DNA from: Luteibacter aegosomatis
GTDB lineage: Bacteria; Pseudomonadota; Gammaproteobacteria; Xanthomonadales; Rhodanobacteraceae
Reading direction: 5' to 3'
Length of the DNA: 64,000 nucleotides
Assembly (NCBI RefSeq): GCF_023078455.1
Contig: NZ_CP095740.1
Location: 496,001-560,000, forward strand
Shown: positions 25,855-41,605 of the stretch, piece after piece
Position numbering within the stretch: position 1 is the first letter of the stretch
How the letters are laid out: each line of letters begins with the position of its first letter
Translations under genes and position numbers: made by a program
The notes under the pieces: model-generated
What the model was told of the DNA's origin: nothing
Databases searched by the model: none
The model's input: the letters and a program-made list of their open reading frames with translations, nothing else

Positions 25855-27005
25855 TGTCCCCACGTGCCGTGAAAGCCCTGCGCAGGCTCGCGCTGCTGGC
25901 CGCGCTGTTCGCCTTCTGCGTCGTGATGTTCGGCGCCTTCGTGCGCCTGTCCAATGCCGGCCTGTCGTGCCCGGACTGGCCCACCTGCTACGGCAAGGTC
26001 ACCTGGCCCGGCCATGCGCAGGACATCGCGCAGGCCAACCAGGCGTTTCCCGACCGTCCTTACGAAACGCACAAGGCCTGGCGCGAGCAGGTACACCGCT
26101 TCCTCGCCGGCAGCCTCGGCGTGATGGTGCTGGCGATCGCGCTGATCGCGGCATGGCGACGTACGCTGGCCGTCGTCGCGGTGATCGCCTCGGCCGTGTT
26201 CGCGGCGGCAGGCGTGGTGCTTTACACACGCGGCGAGCATACGGTGTCGTCCGTGCTGTCCGCGCTCGCCATCGCGCTGCCGCTGCTCGCCGCGGCCACG
26301 CTGGACCGGCCCGGCGCATGGCGCATCGGTGTCGCCACGCTCGCGGTGATCATCTTCCAGGCCATGCTGGGCATGTGGACGGTGACGCTGCTGGTCAAAC
26401 CCATCGTCGTCACCGGCCATCTCCTGGGCGGCCTGGCCACGTTCGCATTGCTGGCCTGGGCCGCGCTGCGCTGGTGGCGGGTCGGCACGGTCGACGATCG
26501 CTACGCCGCATTGCGCGGACCCGTGGCGATCGGCATCGTGGTGCTCGTCTGCCAGATCACGCTGGGCGGATGGACCAGCTCCAACTACGCCGCGCTCGCC
26601 TGCGGCGTCGACTTTCCCAAGTGTCTGGGCCAGTGGTGGCCGGCCACCGATTTCCACCAGGGTTTCGTGCTCTGGCGCGGCATCGGCGTGAACTACGAAG
26701 GCGGCGTGCTCGACATGGCCGCCCGCAGCGCCATCCAGATCGCCCATCGCATCGGCGCGCTGGTCACATTCTGTTATCTTGCCTGGCTCGCCCACCGGCT
26801 GGCTCGCGCCGGCCTGCGCCGCGCCGGCATCGCCATCGGCGTGGTGCTGGTGGCCCAGGTGTTGCTGGGTATCGGCAACGTCCACCTGGGCCTGCCGCTG
26901 CCGGTCGCCACGGCGCACAATGGCGTGGCCGCGCTGCTCCTGTTCACCCTGCTCGCGGCCCTGGCCCGCACGCAGCGGCTGCCCGCAACGAGAGACATCC
27001 TTTGA
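25854..27005 (+). CDS. ctaA: Heme A synthase (CtaA/COX15)
   Basis: 383 aa, eight hydrophobic helices. Oxidises the C8 methyl of heme O to give heme A. Signatures: [20 protein letters not shown] near the N-terminus, [29 protein letters not shown] and [10 protein letters not shown] carry the heme-binding histidines. An unusually long loop segment follows helix 4. The ATG overlaps the stop of the previous gene, and the ctaB TTG start overlaps its own stop. Confidence 0.94.
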
Positions 27006-27919
27006 ACACCTTTCGCCAGTACCTCGAACTGACCAAGCCACGCGTGGTCGCGTTGCTGGTGTTCTGTGCCGTCATCGGCATGTTCCTCGCCGTGGACGAG
27101 AACGGCGAGCGCATGCTGCCGGGCTGGCATGCGGTGGTCTTCGGCACGCTGGGCATCTGGCTCGCCTCGGCCTCGGCGGCGGCGTACAACCATCTCATCG
27201 ACCAGCGCATCGACCGCTTGATGGCGCGCACGTCGCATCGCCCGCTGGCCACCGGCCAGCTCACGCCGATGCAGGTGTTCGTCTTCGCCACCGCGCTGGG
27301 ACTGGTGTCGATGGCGATCCTCGTGCTGCTGGTGAACACGCTCACCGCCGTGCTGACGTTCCTCTCGCTCATCGGTTATGCGGTGGTCTACACCGCCTAC
27401 CTCAAGCGCGCCACGCCGCAGAACATCGTGATCGGCGGCATCGCGGGGGCGGCGCCGCCGGTGCTGGGCTGGACGGCGGTCACCGGTTCGCTGCACCCTT
27501 ACGCCCTGCAACTGCTGCTCATCATCTTCGTGTGGACGCCGCCGCACTTCTGGGCGCTGGCGATCTTCCGCGTCGACGACTATTCGCGCGCGCAGGTGCC
27601 GATGCTGCCGGTGACGCACGGCGTGCGCTACACGCGCTGGCACATCTTCTTCTACACCGTGCTGCTGTTCCTGGTTACCCTGCTGCCGTTCCTCACGGGC
27701 ATGAGCGGCCTGATCTACCTGCTGGGCGCGGTGGTACTGGGGGCGGGATTCCTCTGGTACGCGGTGAAGCTGTTCAACCCGCCGGACGAACTCTTCGCGA
27801 TGAAGGTGTTCAACTATTCCATCGTGTACCTGATGGTGCTGTTCGCCTTCCTGCTCGCCGACCATTGGCTCGTGGAGCCGATGGTGCATCCGGCGATCCG
27901 CTTCGCGCCGGTGGTCTGA
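27002..27919 (+). CDS. ctaB: Protoheme IX farnesyltransferase (heme O synthase)
   Basis: 305 aa UbiA-family prenyltransferase that converts heme B to heme O, the step before CtaA. The Asp-rich motif [10 protein letters not shown] follows helix 2, and the second motif [11 protein letters not shown] is near residue 195; about nine helices in all. The only reasonable start is a TTG overlapping the ctaA stop by four bases (TTGA), giving [13 protein letters not shown], a typical N-terminus. Last gene of the surf1-ctaA-ctaB operon. Confidence 0.94.
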
Positions 27920-27928
27920 GGCAAATCA

Positions 27929-27947
27929 ATCGCGGACCCTGTCCGCG
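27929..27947. repeat. Solo family 1 REP palindrome
   Basis: A single CGCGGAC/GTCCGCG stem with a CCT loop, without the second arm or TCCCACC tag. It separates the convergent ctaB and hydrolase genes and may be a repeat remnant acting as terminator. Confidence 0.6.
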
Positions 27948-27951
27948 CTGC

Positions 27952-28788
27952 CTACAGCGCAGCGAGCAACCAGTCGGCGACACGGGTCGGGTGCTCGAGG
28001 TGCAGGTGATGGCCGCCTTCCATGTGCGTCACCGAAATATCCGCCACGCAATCGATCCGCACCTGCAACGCCTCCGGCTCCAGGTAGGGCGCGTGCGGCC
28101 GCGCCAGCAACAACGACGTCGGCGCCGCCAGGCCCAGCAGCAGCGACATCACCTGCGTTTCGGCCAGACGGATCGCCGTCGGCTTCGACAATCGCGGATC
28201 GCTGCGCCAGCTGTAGCCCCCGACCACCTCGCGCAGGCCGCGTTCGACGATCGGGCGCGCGAGTGCCGCATCCAGGCCGCTCACCGCCGCGCGCACCTGC
28301 ACGGCCTCGTCGATGCCGCCGAACACGCGCAGCGGACGGCCGTTCTCCCGGCCCGAGACCATCGCCTCGCGATACCGCTCGAGCGTGCGCGAGCCGTCGT
28401 CGCCGAGCGGCCCCAGTCCCTCGATGAGCGCGAGATGACGGACGCGCTCGGGCGCCGCGATGGCGAGCATCGTCGCGACGCCGGCGCCGAGCGAGTGGCC
28501 GAGCAGGTGGAATCGTGGCAGGGCCAACGCCTCGACCGAGGCCAGCACGGCACGCACGTAATCGGCGTGCTGGTAGATCGTGCTCGGCGGCAGGTGTTGC
28601 GAATGACCGTGACCCGGCAGGTCGACGGCGATGACGTGGAAGCGTTCGGCCAGGCGCGGCGCGAGAAGGGCGAAGCTGGCCGCGTTGTCGAGCCAGCCGT
28701 GGATCGCCACGAGCGGCGGCGCATCGGGTTCACCCCAGGCGAGGGCGGAGAGTTCCAGGCCGGGAATGTCGAAGCGCAGTTCACGCAT
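27952..28788 (-). CDS. Alpha/beta hydrolase
   Basis: 278 aa single-domain hydrolase. The oxyanion motif AIHGWLDNA follows strand 3, the nucleophile elbow is GHSLGAG with S99, and the catalytic His is in the C-terminal GGHHLHLEHP. Substrate unknown; esterase or lipase-like enzymes share this pattern. Its start overlaps the 3' end of hemH by eight bases, so the two are co-translated. Confidence 0.87.
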   Translation of the reverse strand: MRELRFDIPGLELSALAWGEPDAPPLVAIHGWLDNAASFALLAPRLAERFHVIAVDLPGHGHSQHLPPSTIYQHADYVRAVLASVEALALPRFHLLGHSLGAGVATMLAIAAPERVRHLALIEGLGPLGDDGSRTLERYREAMVSGRENGRPLRVFGGIDEAVQVRAAVSGLDAALARPIVERGLREVVGGYSWRSDPRLSKPTAIRLAETQVMSLLLGLAAPTSLLLARPHAPYLEPEALQVRIDCVADISVTHMEGGHHLHLEHPTRVADWLLAAL

Positions 28789-29902
28789 CCGCGCTCACCC
28801 TGCGGGCGCGTTCGCGCGAGGCGGCCAGCGCCGTCGCCGCCGCCGCGGCGTCGTAGTCGGGAGCGAATTCCGGCCAGCCTTGCGTATGTCGCAGCACGAG
28901 TCCGGCCAGCGCATCGACGTGGGCACCGTCGGCGTTGAGGCAAGGGATATAGCTCAGTTCGCCGCCGCCCGCCTCGCGGAAGAATTCCGCGTTCTGCATG
29001 GCGATTTCCTCGAGCGTTTCCAGGCAGTCCACGGCGAAGCCGGGGCTGACGACGTCGAGGCGTTCGACGCCTTCGCGGCCCAGCGTGCGCACGGTTTCGT
29101 CGGTATACGGATGCAGCCAGCGTTCGCGGCCCACGCGCGACTGGAACGCCAGCGGCGCCTCGTTTTCCGAAAGGCCCAGGGCGTCGCGCAGCAGCCGCGC
29201 CGTGGCATGGCACTGGCAGAAATAAGGATCGCCGGCGCGCAGGTAGCGCTCGGGGATGCCGTGGAAGCTCATCAGCAGCTTGTCGCCGCGGCCGTGGCGT
29301 TCCCAGTGGGAACGCACGCTGGCGGCCAGCGCGGCGATGTAGGCCGGGTCGTCGTGGTAGTCGTTGACCTGTCGCAGTTCGGGCGGCCAGCGCAGGTCTT
29401 TGATCGTGTCGGCCACGGCGTCGAAGACGCTGCCGGTGGACGTGGCCGAATACTGCGGATAGAGCGGCAGCACCAGCAGGCGGCGCACGCCTTCGCGCTG
29501 CATGCGCGCGATGGTCTCGGCCACCGCGGGTCGGCCGTAGCGCATGGCCAGTTCGACGCGGATCGGGCCGGGGCGGCGCTGCGCCAGTTCGGCCTGCAAG
29601 GCCGCGGCCAGGGCTTCGCTGCCCACGCGCAGGGGCGAGCCCTGTTCGGTCCAGATACGGGCGTAGGCGTGCGCCGAGCGCTTGGGACGCACGCGCAGGA
29701 TCACCCCATGGAGGATGGCTTTCCACAGCAGTCGGGGATACTCGATGACCCGGGGGTCGCCCAGAAATTCCGCAAGATAGGGGCGCAACGCCGCCGCCGT
29801 GGGCGCTTCGGGTGTACCGAGGTTAACCAGCAGGATGCCGGCACGGGCGGGAAGGTCATGGGAATGGCCGGCAAGGCCGGTATAGTTTGGCGTACCTGGC
29901 AT
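28781..29902 (-). CDS. hemH: Ferrochelatase
   Basis: 373 aa. Inserts Fe(II) into protoporphyrin IX to form protoheme, which supplies the heme A pathway encoded just upstream. Family motifs: GILLVNLGTPEAP near the N-terminus, LPLYPQYSATSTGS, the catalytic His in SFHGIPERY, and the acidic C-terminal region VVSPGFAVDCLETLEEI. The start at MPGTPNYTG is the first ATG in frame with a plausible length; its ribosome site is weak. Operon with the hydrolase. Confidence 0.94.
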   Translation of the reverse strand: MPGTPNYTGLAGHSHDLPARAGILLVNLGTPEAPTAAALRPYLAEFLGDPRVIEYPRLLWKAILHGVILRVRPKRSAHAYARIWTEQGSPLRVGSEALAAALQAELAQRRPGPIRVELAMRYGRPAVAETIARMQREGVRRLLVLPLYPQYSATSTGSVFDAVADTIKDLRWPPELRQVNDYHDDPAYIAALAASVRSHWERHGRGDKLLMSFHGIPERYLRAGDPYFCQCHATARLLRDALGLSENEAPLAFQSRVGRERWLHPYTDETVRTLGREGVERLDVVSPGFAVDCLETLEEIAMQNAEFFREAGGGELSYIPCLNADGAHVDALAGLVLRHTQGWPEFAPDYDAAAAATALAASRERARRVSADA

Positions 29903-30009
29903 CGGCGTCGGCTTTCGCGGGGATCGCCGCAGTCTGCCACAGCGCGGCGCGGCGGGCTCGTCCCCGAACGTCGCACCCGATGCCTTCCGCACGCAAAGGA
30001 GCTTCCTCG

Positions 30010-30699
30010 ATGTCCTCACGCCATTATCGTCTGCTCGCCCTCGGCCTCCTGGCATTCGTGCCGTCCATGGCCGCGCAGGCCGCCGATCCGCCGCGCGAGC
30101 AGGCTCGAAACGCCGTCCGGGTCCTCGACGAGATGATCAACGACGCGCCCGACAAGTCGATTCCCACCGACCTGCTCAAGAACGCCAGGGCGATCGCGGT
30201 GCTGCCGGACATGGTCAAGGGCGGTTTCGTCTTCTCCGGCGCCAAGGGCGAGGGCCTCATCTCGATCAAGAGTCCCGACGGCACCTGGTCCAATCCCAAT
30301 TTCATCTCGATGGCCGGCGCGGGCGTCGGTTTCCAGGCCGGCATCCAGTCGACCGACGTCATCCTGGTGTTCCGTACCGATCGTGGCGTGCAGAGCATCA
30401 TCGACGGAAAATTCACCCTCGGCGCCAACGCCTCCGCCGCCGCGGGCCCGGTGGGCCGCTCGGCCACCGCGGCGACCGACGGCCAGCTCAAGGCGGAGAT
30501 CTACACCTATTCCCGCGCGAAGGGCCTGTTCGCGGGCGTGGCGCTGGACGGTACGCATTTCAGCATCGACGACGACTCCAACAAGGAAATCTACGGCCCG
30601 GGCATCACTCCCCGCCGCATTTTTGAAGGCGGTGTGACGAATGTCCCCAGCGAAGTAGTCAATTTCCGGGATAAACTTGAGGAGTACACTCAGAAGTGA
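30010..30699 (+). CDS. SYLF (Ysc84-like) lipid-binding domain protein, exported
   Basis: 229 aa. It has a signal peptide (LLALGLLAFVPSMAAQA), then a SYLF domain: LLKNARAIAVLPDMVKGGFVF, GWxNP-like segment TWSNPNFISMAGAGVGFQAG, VILVFRTDRGVQSI, and SRAKGLFAGVALDG. SYLF domains bind phosphoinositides in eukaryotes; bacterial exported versions have no settled role. A strong AAGGAG site before the ATG fixes the start, so longer upstream frames are not used. It lies directly before tatABC. Confidence 0.86.
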   Translation: MSSRHYRLLALGLLAFVPSMAAQAADPPREQARNAVRVLDEMINDAPDKSIPTDLLKNARAIAVLPDMVKGGFVFSGAKGEGLISIKSPDGTWSNPNFISMAGAGVGFQAGIQSTDVILVFRTDRGVQSIIDGKFTLGANASAAAGPVGRSATAATDGQLKAEIYTYSRAKGLFAGVALDGTHFSIDDDSNKEIYGPGITPRRIFEGGVTNVPSEVVNFRDKLEEYTQK

Positions 30700-30757
30700 C
30701 GGCGCCCGGGGGGTGCCATCCGTCCCACCGGCCCTTTGAGGGCCCTCGAGGTTTTTC

Positions 30758-31006
30758 ATGAGCATTACCCATATCGTCCTCCTGCTGCTCGTCGTCGTGC
30801 TGATCTTCGGCACGAAGAAGCTGCGTAACATCGGCTCGGACCTGGGCGGTGCCATGCGCGACTTCAAGAAGGGCATGGAAGGCGACGAAGAGACCCGTCG
30901 CGAGGAGCGTCTGCGCGAAGAGAAGCTCCGCGCCGATCCGCCGCCGTCCGCCTCGGCGTCCACCGCCCAGCGCGAGAACGCCGAGTCGCACGACCGCAAC
31001 CCGTGA
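30758..31006 (+). CDS. tatA: Sec-independent translocase subunit TatA
   Basis: 82 aa. One N-terminal helix ([16 protein letters not shown]), the hinge FGTKKLRN, an amphipathic helix ([16 protein letters not shown]) and a charged tail. TatA oligomers form the pore for folded twin-arginine substrates. A G-C rich hairpin lies in the 58-bp gap before it. tatB follows 13 bases after the stop. Confidence 0.95.
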   Translation: MSITHIVLLLLVVVLIFGTKKLRNIGSDLGGAMRDFKKGMEGDEETRREERLREEKLRADPPPSASASTAQRENAESHDRNP

Positions 31007-31019
31007 TCGCGGCGCCGCC

Positions 31020-31418
31020 ATGATCGAGATCAGCTTCGGCAAACTGCTGCTGCTCGCGCTGGTGGCGCTCATCGTCCTCGGGCCGGAACGCCTGCCCCAC
31101 GCCGCGCGTACCGCCGGTGCGCTCCTGCGCCGCGTACGCAACGGCTGGGACAGCGTGCGTTCCGAGGTGGAGCGCGAGATCCAGGCCGAGGAAATCCGTC
31201 GCACCCTGCGTGAGACGGCGGAGCAGGCGCGCTCCGCCCACGATGGCGTGCGTGACGACTTGCGTGCCACCGGCGAGGAGATGCGCCGCACCGGCCACCA
31301 GGTGCGCGATACCTTCACCGAGACCCAGGCCGCCCGCGTGACGGCGGACGAGACGCCGACGCCGGTCACGGCCGAGCCGGTGCCACCGCCCAGGAACGAA
31401 CCGCATGACCGCACGTGA
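31020..31418 (+). CDS. tatB: Sec-independent translocase subunit TatB
   Basis: 132 aa. Begins [26 protein letters not shown], the typical TatB start with Glu in the helix and the Gly-Pro hinge. A long amphipathic/coiled region (about 25-105) is followed by a Pro-rich tail. TatB binds the twin-arginine signal with TatC. The 3' end overlaps the tatC start by 14 bases. Confidence 0.94.
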   Translation: MIEISFGKLLLLALVALIVLGPERLPHAARTAGALLRRVRNGWDSVRSEVEREIQAEEIRRTLRETAEQARSAHDGVRDDLRATGEEMRRTGHQVRDTFTETQAARVTADETPTPVTAEPVPPPRNEPHDRT

Positions 31419-32166
31419 GCCCGATCCGTCCGCCGAGGACGGTCTCGAAGCGGGCCTGTTTTCCCACCTGATCGAACTGCGCGCGCGCCTGATGCGCGCC
31501 ATCGTGGTGCTGCTGCTGGTGCTGCTGGCGCTGGTGCCGGTCGCCAACCACCTCTACGCGGAGCTGGCCAAGCCGCTGGTCGACCGCATGCCGCAGGGTG
31601 CGCACCTCATCGCCACCGAGGTCGCCAGCCCGTTCGTCACCCCGCTCAAGCTGGCCTTCTTCGTGGCGCTGTTCATCAGCATGCCGATGATCCTCTACCA
31701 GCTCTGGGCCTTCGTCAGTCCCGGCCTCTACAAGCACGAGAAGCGGCTGGCCAAACCCTTGCTGGTGGCCGCGCTGGTGCTGTTCTACTCCGGCTGCGCC
31801 TTTGCCTATTTCGTCGTGATGCCCGCCGCCTTCAAATTCCTGAACGCGGTGACGCCCGACGGGGTGGCGATGATGACCGACATCACGCACTACCTCGATT
31901 TCGTGATGCTGATGTTCTTCGCCTTCGGCCTGTGCTTCGAGGTGCCGGTGGCGGTGGTGATCCTGGCGGCCATCGGCGTGGTCGATGCCGAAAAGCTCAG
32001 CAAGGGGCGCGGCTACGCCATCGTCGGTGCGTTCGCCATTTCGGCCTTCATCACGCCGCCCGACCTGCTGTCGATGGTGATGCTGGCGGTGCCCATGTGC
32101 CTGCTCTACGAGCTGGGCGTGCTTTCGGTACGATTCCTGCTGAAATCCCCCGAACAACGGGAGTAG
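31405..32166 (+). CDS. tatC: Sec-independent translocase subunit TatC
   Basis: 253 aa, six helices. Recognises twin-arginine signal peptides. The signature [13 protein letters not shown] precedes helix 1, and [15 protein letters not shown] precedes helix 3; the conserved Glu is in [11 protein letters not shown]. Completes the tatABC operon. Confidence 0.96.
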   Translation: MTAREPDPSAEDGLEAGLFSHLIELRARLMRAIVVLLLVLLALVPVANHLYAELAKPLVDRMPQGAHLIATEVASPFVTPLKLAFFVALFISMPMILYQLWAFVSPGLYKHEKRLAKPLLVAALVLFYSGCAFAYFVVMPAAFKFLNAVTPDGVAMMTDITHYLDFVMLMFFAFGLCFEVPVAVVILAAIGVVDAEKLSKGRGYAIVGAFAISAFITPPDLLSMVMLAVPMCLLYELGVLSVRFLLKSPEQRE

Positions 32167-32171
32167 GCGCC

Positions 32172-32789
32172 ATGGCCGCGACCCTCGGCTGGCTGGCGGT
32201 AAAGGGTAAGGACGAGACGGCGGTGTTCGCCGAGCTGGATCTCGCCCGGAACGGCGAGACCTCCCCGCGCGCGAAGCGCGGTTTTTGCCTGACCCTGCCG
32301 TCGGGCTGGTTCGTGGTGGTGGCGCGCTCGGGATCGCCGCTTCTCGTGGAAGATGCCGTGCTGCCCTTGTCCAGGGGATGCACGGTGGTGAGCGTGCAAT
32401 ACGACGCCACGGCCTACAGCGTGGCCACCTGCTACGAGAACGGCGCGGTGCGCTGGCACGTGGAGCACGCCGCCCAGGCCGACGACGAGATCCGCGTGCT
32501 GGTCACCAGCGGCAGCCTGCCGCCGGGCTTCGACGTGCTGCACGCCCGCTTCGAATCCGAGCAGGACCTCGCCGACGACGACGGACGCGACGTCGATTGC
32601 TTCGTCGCCCTGCCGGTGGAACTGGCCGAGATGGTCACGGGCTTCGAATACGACTTCGGGGCGGCGGCGTATGGGTTGCCGGCTTTCGACGGGTGGAAGA
32701 TGGGGGAGGAGGTGATTCCCCGGGCGGCATCGCGGCGCTTGCGGCGGCGCATGGCGCGTTCGGCGCGGCCATGGTGGAGGTTCTGGTAA
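32172..32789 (+). CDS. Hypothetical cytoplasmic protein downstream of tatC
   Basis: 205 aa, no family recognised. Soluble, with a beta-rich N-terminal half (GWFVVVARSGSPLLVEDAVL; CTVVSVQYDATAYSVATCYE) and a C-terminus rich in Arg and Trp (RRLRRRMARSARPWWRFW). It starts 5 bases after the tatC stop, so it is likely transcribed with tatABC, but nothing shows a role in export. A family 1 repeat follows its stop. Confidence 0.7.
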   Translation: MAATLGWLAVKGKDETAVFAELDLARNGETSPRAKRGFCLTLPSGWFVVVARSGSPLLVEDAVLPLSRGCTVVSVQYDATAYSVATCYENGAVRWHVEHAAQADDEIRVLVTSGSLPPGFDVLHARFESEQDLADDDGRDVDCFVALPVELAEMVTGFEYDFGAAAYGLPAFDGWKMGEEVIPRAASRRLRRRMARSARPWWRFW

Positions 32790-32793
32790 TTCC

Positions 32794-32871
32794 ATTCGCG
32801 GACAGGGGCCGCTCCCACCCTTCGGTAGGAGAGCTTGCTACTGGAAGGTGGGAGCGGACCCTGTCCGCGAA
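32794..32871. repeat. REPIN-like paired palindrome (family 1)
   Basis: Both inverted arms are present; the left arm has GCGGACAGGGGCCGC (one mismatch). It separates convergent genes (32172 protein and ctpA). Confidence 0.85.
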
Positions 32872-32894
32872 AAGCCAACGAAGCGGTGAAGCGG

Positions 32895-34247
32895 TTACCT
32901 CCGGCCGAGCGCCAATCCCTTCAACACATTCAATGCCTGCGACAACGCATAGTCCTCGATCGCCAGCTTCCCGTCGTCGTCCGCCGAGCCCTTGTCGTCG
33001 GCGGCGCCCTTTTCGTTCACCAGGTGGTTCGGCAGGTCCGCCTCCGAGCCGATCAGCTGCGGCGGCGTATCGCTCTTGTTCACGGCCAGGTCGGCCAGCG
33101 CGATGTCCGGCTTGATGCCCTCGGCCTGGATCGACGTGCCGTTGGGCGTGTAGTAACGCGCGGTGGTGATCTTCACCGCGTGGTCCTGGTCGAGCGGCAG
33201 CACGGTCTGCACCACGCCCTTGCCGAACGTGCGCCGGCCCATGATGAGCGCGCGATGGTTGTCCTTCAGCGCGCCGGACACGATCTCGGCGGCGGATGCG
33301 GTGCCGTTGTCGACCAGCAGCACCATCGGCGCGCCGTTGAGCATGTCGCCCGGGTGCGCATCGAAGTTGAGGTTGGCGTCCGGCAGGCGTCCCTTGGTGC
33401 TGACGATGCCGCCGCTGTCGAGGAAGGTGTCGGCCACGCCCACCGCCGTGGTCAGCAGGCCGCCGGGATTCGAGCGGAGGTCGAGCACGGCGCCCTTGGG
33501 CGCGCCGTTCTTCTTGATGTAGTCACCCAGTTTCTTCTCCAGATCGGACGCGGTGTCCTCCTGGAACTGGCTCAGGCGGATGTAGACGTAGCCGGGCTCG
33601 AGCGCGCGCACCTTCACGCTGGTGACGTTGATGCGCTCGCGCACCAGCGGCATGTCGATGGGCTTGTCGGATTTCTCGTGGAGGATGGTGAGGGTGATCT
33701 TCGAACCCGGGTCGCCGCGCAGTTTCTTGAACGCGTCGTCGATGTTCTGGCCGTCGACCACCAGGCCGTCGACCTTCAGGATGGTGTCGCCGGCCTTGAT
33801 GCCGGCGCGTGACGCCGGCGTATCGTCGATGGGCGAGACGATCTTCAGCATGCCGTCGACCTGGAGCACCTCGATGCCGAGCCCGCCGTACTGGCCGGTG
33901 GTGTCCTCGTCCAGCTCGGCGAGACCGTCCTTGTCGAGGTATTCGCTGTGCGGGTCGAGGTTTTCCAGCATGCCGGAGATGGCGGCTTTCATGATGGTCT
34001 TGTTGTCGAGTTTCTCGACGTAGGCCTGCTGGATGATGTGGTACACGCGCGTGAAATTGCGGATGTCGTCGAGATCGACGTCGTCGTCGGCCGCCGAAGC
34101 CACCTTCGCCGCCGTGGTGGACGACGCGGCGGGCGCGTCGGGTTGCTTGATGGCGGGCTTGGCATCGTGTTTCTGCGCGTGGGCGGGAACCGCCAGCGCG
34201 GCAGCGAGGGCCAGCGCGAGGGCGAGTCGAAGGGGGTGCTGCCGCAT
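32895..34247 (-). CDS. ctpA: Carboxy-terminal processing protease (S41 family)
   Basis: 450 aa periplasmic protease. Signal peptide (LRLALALALAAALAVPAHA), a linker, then a PDZ domain (GLGIEVLQVDGMLKIVSPID onward, about residues 125-205) and the S41 catalytic core with the Ser of NGTASAAEIVSG and the Lys of RTFGKGVVQTV forming the dyad. Cleaves C-terminal tails of envelope proteins, often peptidoglycan hydrolases. GGAGAAAGGC precedes the ATG. It lies directly after envC, a common pairing that links proteolysis and cell-wall cleavage. Confidence 0.93.
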   Translation of the reverse strand: MRQHPLRLALALALAAALAVPAHAQKHDAKPAIKQPDAPAASSTTAAKVASAADDDVDLDDIRNFTRVYHIIQQAYVEKLDNKTIMKAAISGMLENLDPHSEYLDKDGLAELDEDTTGQYGGLGIEVLQVDGMLKIVSPIDDTPASRAGIKAGDTILKVDGLVVDGQNIDDAFKKLRGDPGSKITLTILHEKSDKPIDMPLVRERINVTSVKVRALEPGYVYIRLSQFQEDTASDLEKKLGDYIKKNGAPKGAVLDLRSNPGGLLTTAVGVADTFLDSGGIVSTKGRLPDANLNFDAHPGDMLNGAPMVLLVDNGTASAAEIVSGALKDNHRALIMGRRTFGKGVVQTVLPLDQDHAVKITTARYYTPNGTSIQAEGIKPDIALADLAVNKSDTPPQLIGSEADLPNHLVNEKGAADDKGSADDDGKLAIEDYALSQALNVLKGLALGRR

Positions 34248-34261
34248 GCCTTTCTCCAGGA

Positions 34262-35425
34262 TCAATGCCGTTTGCCGAGCCAGCCGCGCGCGTCGATGGG
34301 CTTGCCGCCCTGGCGCAGCTCGAAATACGCGCCGCTGTCGCCGGCCGGCGCCGCGGCGGTGCCGACGGCTTCACCGGCCTCCACCATGTCGCCCACGCCG
34401 TGCAGCAGCGTTTCGTTGTTGCCGTACATGCTCATGAAACCGTTGCCGTGGTTGACGATGATCATCATGCCGTAGCCGCGGAGGAAGTTCGCGAACACCA
34501 CGCGGCCGCGTGCCACCGCCTTCACCTCGCTGCCGCGCGGCGCGACGATGATCACGCCGTTGCCGTAGGCATGTACCGCGCCGCTGGCGGGCCAGGGCAG
34601 GTTGCCGCGCAGGTTGCCCAGCGGAGCGGTGGGCGCGCCCTTCGGCGAAGGCGCCGGTTCGGCGGCCTTCGCGGCCTCGTCGATCACCTTCTGCAGGCGG
34701 GCGACCAGGGCGTTCATGTCCGTCTCGTTCTGCTTGAGCGCGGCGATGCGCGAGGCCTGGTCCTTGTATTTCGAATCGGCCTGGGCCACGAGCTTCTGCT
34801 GTTCCACACGTTGTTTTTCCAGGTCGGCGGCGCGCTTCTCGCGCTCGGCGCGGGTCGCCTCCAGCTTCTGCTGTTCGGCGGAGATCGCGGCTTCGACCTC
34901 CTGGAGGCGGGAAAGATCCGCCAGCAGGCCCTTGATCCGCTCCACGCGGTTTTGCTGGAAATAGCGCGAGTAGGTCAGGGCACGTGAGATCCGGTTGACG
35001 TCCTCGTCGCCGAGGAGCAATTGGAGGTCGGAACCCCGGCCCAGCGTGTAGGTGGCGCGCAGGAGGTCGCCCAGGGCGCCCTTCTGGCGGTCCAGGCCCT
35101 GCTGGATGCCGTTCTTCTGCTCGCCGAGCTGCTCGAGGTCGCGCTTGCGCTGCTCCAGCTCGGCGTCGGTGTCGCGCACGGCCCGGGCCGCGGCCGAGAC
35201 CTGCTCGGCCTGGCGCGCCAGGGCCGCGTTGGCGCTGTCGCGGGCGTTGGCGGTGTCCCGCTGGTCTTTCGAGAGCTGGTCGATCTGCTTGCGCACGTCG
35301 TCGAGCTTCTGCCGGGCCTGGTCCTGTTCGGCGCGGGCCTTGCCGTCCTGCGCCGGGTGGGCGGAGGGGGCGAGGGCGGTCAGGAGGAGGGCGAGGGCGA
35401 GGGGCAGGGGACGGAATGGGCGCAT
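34262..35425 (-). CDS. envC: Murein hydrolase activator EnvC-like (degenerate M23/LytM)
   Basis: 387 aa. Signal peptide, then a long coiled coil (about residues 30-255) and a C-terminal LytM domain (from about 285). The metal ligands of active M23 enzymes are not seen: the first ligand motif reads VHAYGNGVIIVAPRG and the HxH region reads IIVNHGNGFMSMYGN. This matches EnvC, which activates amidases rather than cutting peptidoglycan. Fourteen bases separate it from ctpA. Confidence 0.9.
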   Translation of the reverse strand: MRPFRPLPLALALLLTALAPSAHPAQDGKARAEQDQARQKLDDVRKQIDQLSKDQRDTANARDSANAALARQAEQVSAAARAVRDTDAELEQRKRDLEQLGEQKNGIQQGLDRQKGALGDLLRATYTLGRGSDLQLLLGDEDVNRISRALTYSRYFQQNRVERIKGLLADLSRLQEVEAAISAEQQKLEATRAEREKRAADLEKQRVEQQKLVAQADSKYKDQASRIAALKQNETDMNALVARLQKVIDEAAKAAEPAPSPKGAPTAPLGNLRGNLPWPASGAVHAYGNGVIIVAPRGSEVKAVARGRVVFANFLRGYGMMIIVNHGNGFMSMYGNNETLLHGVGDMVEAGEAVGTAAAPAGDSGAYFELRQGGKPIDARGWLGKRH

Positions 35426-35473
35426 GGGCCGATTATCACCGATTCGCCAAGGGCGGCGGTGCCGCTCCGCCTT

Positions 35474-35550
35474 ATCGCGGACAGGGTCCGCTGCCACCCT
35501 CCGGTAGCAGGCGAGCCTACCGAAGGGTGGGAGCGGACCCTGTCCGCGAT
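35474..35550. repeat. REPIN-like paired palindrome (family 1)
   Basis: Complete pair; the left arm's tag is altered to TGCCACC. It lies upstream of the divergent envC and gltB genes, so here it is in a 5' region rather than at a 3' end. Confidence 0.85.
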
Positions 35551-35567
35551 AGGGCGCGGCGAGGTCA

Positions 35568-35585
35568 GGAATTCTTAGGAATTCC
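35568..35585. promoter_or_regulatory. Candidate operator: GGAATTC-N4-GAATTCC upstream of gltB
   Basis: A perfect 7-bp inverted repeat with a TTAG spacer, next to an AT-rich stretch, 32 bases before the -35 of the candidate gltB promoter. It also reads as two GGAATTC copies one helical turn (10 bp) apart. The regulator is unknown. Confidence 0.35.
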
Positions 35586-35616
35586 GTTCAATTTTCATTT
35601 GGACGTCTAAGTGGCT

Positions 35617-35646
35617 TTGACGCAACGCGGCAAATGCGATTACAGT
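35617..35646 (+). promoter_or_regulatory. Candidate gltBD promoter
   Basis: TTGACG (-35) and TACAGT (-10) with 18-bp spacing, 61 bases before the gltB ATG. Confidence 0.4.
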
Positions 35647-35706
35647 GAGGCGCAACCCTCCCCGGCGTTGCATTCCCCAGCACAAACCAATGCCACGAGG
35701 AGGCGG

Positions 35707-41591
<5,885 letters not shown>

Positions 41592-41605
41592 CTTCGGCCG
41601 ATGCC

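Noticed and set aside
34262..35425. EnvC-like protein as an active endopeptidase
   Set aside because: The metal-binding residues of active M23 enzymes are not visible, so it is treated as an amidase activator.
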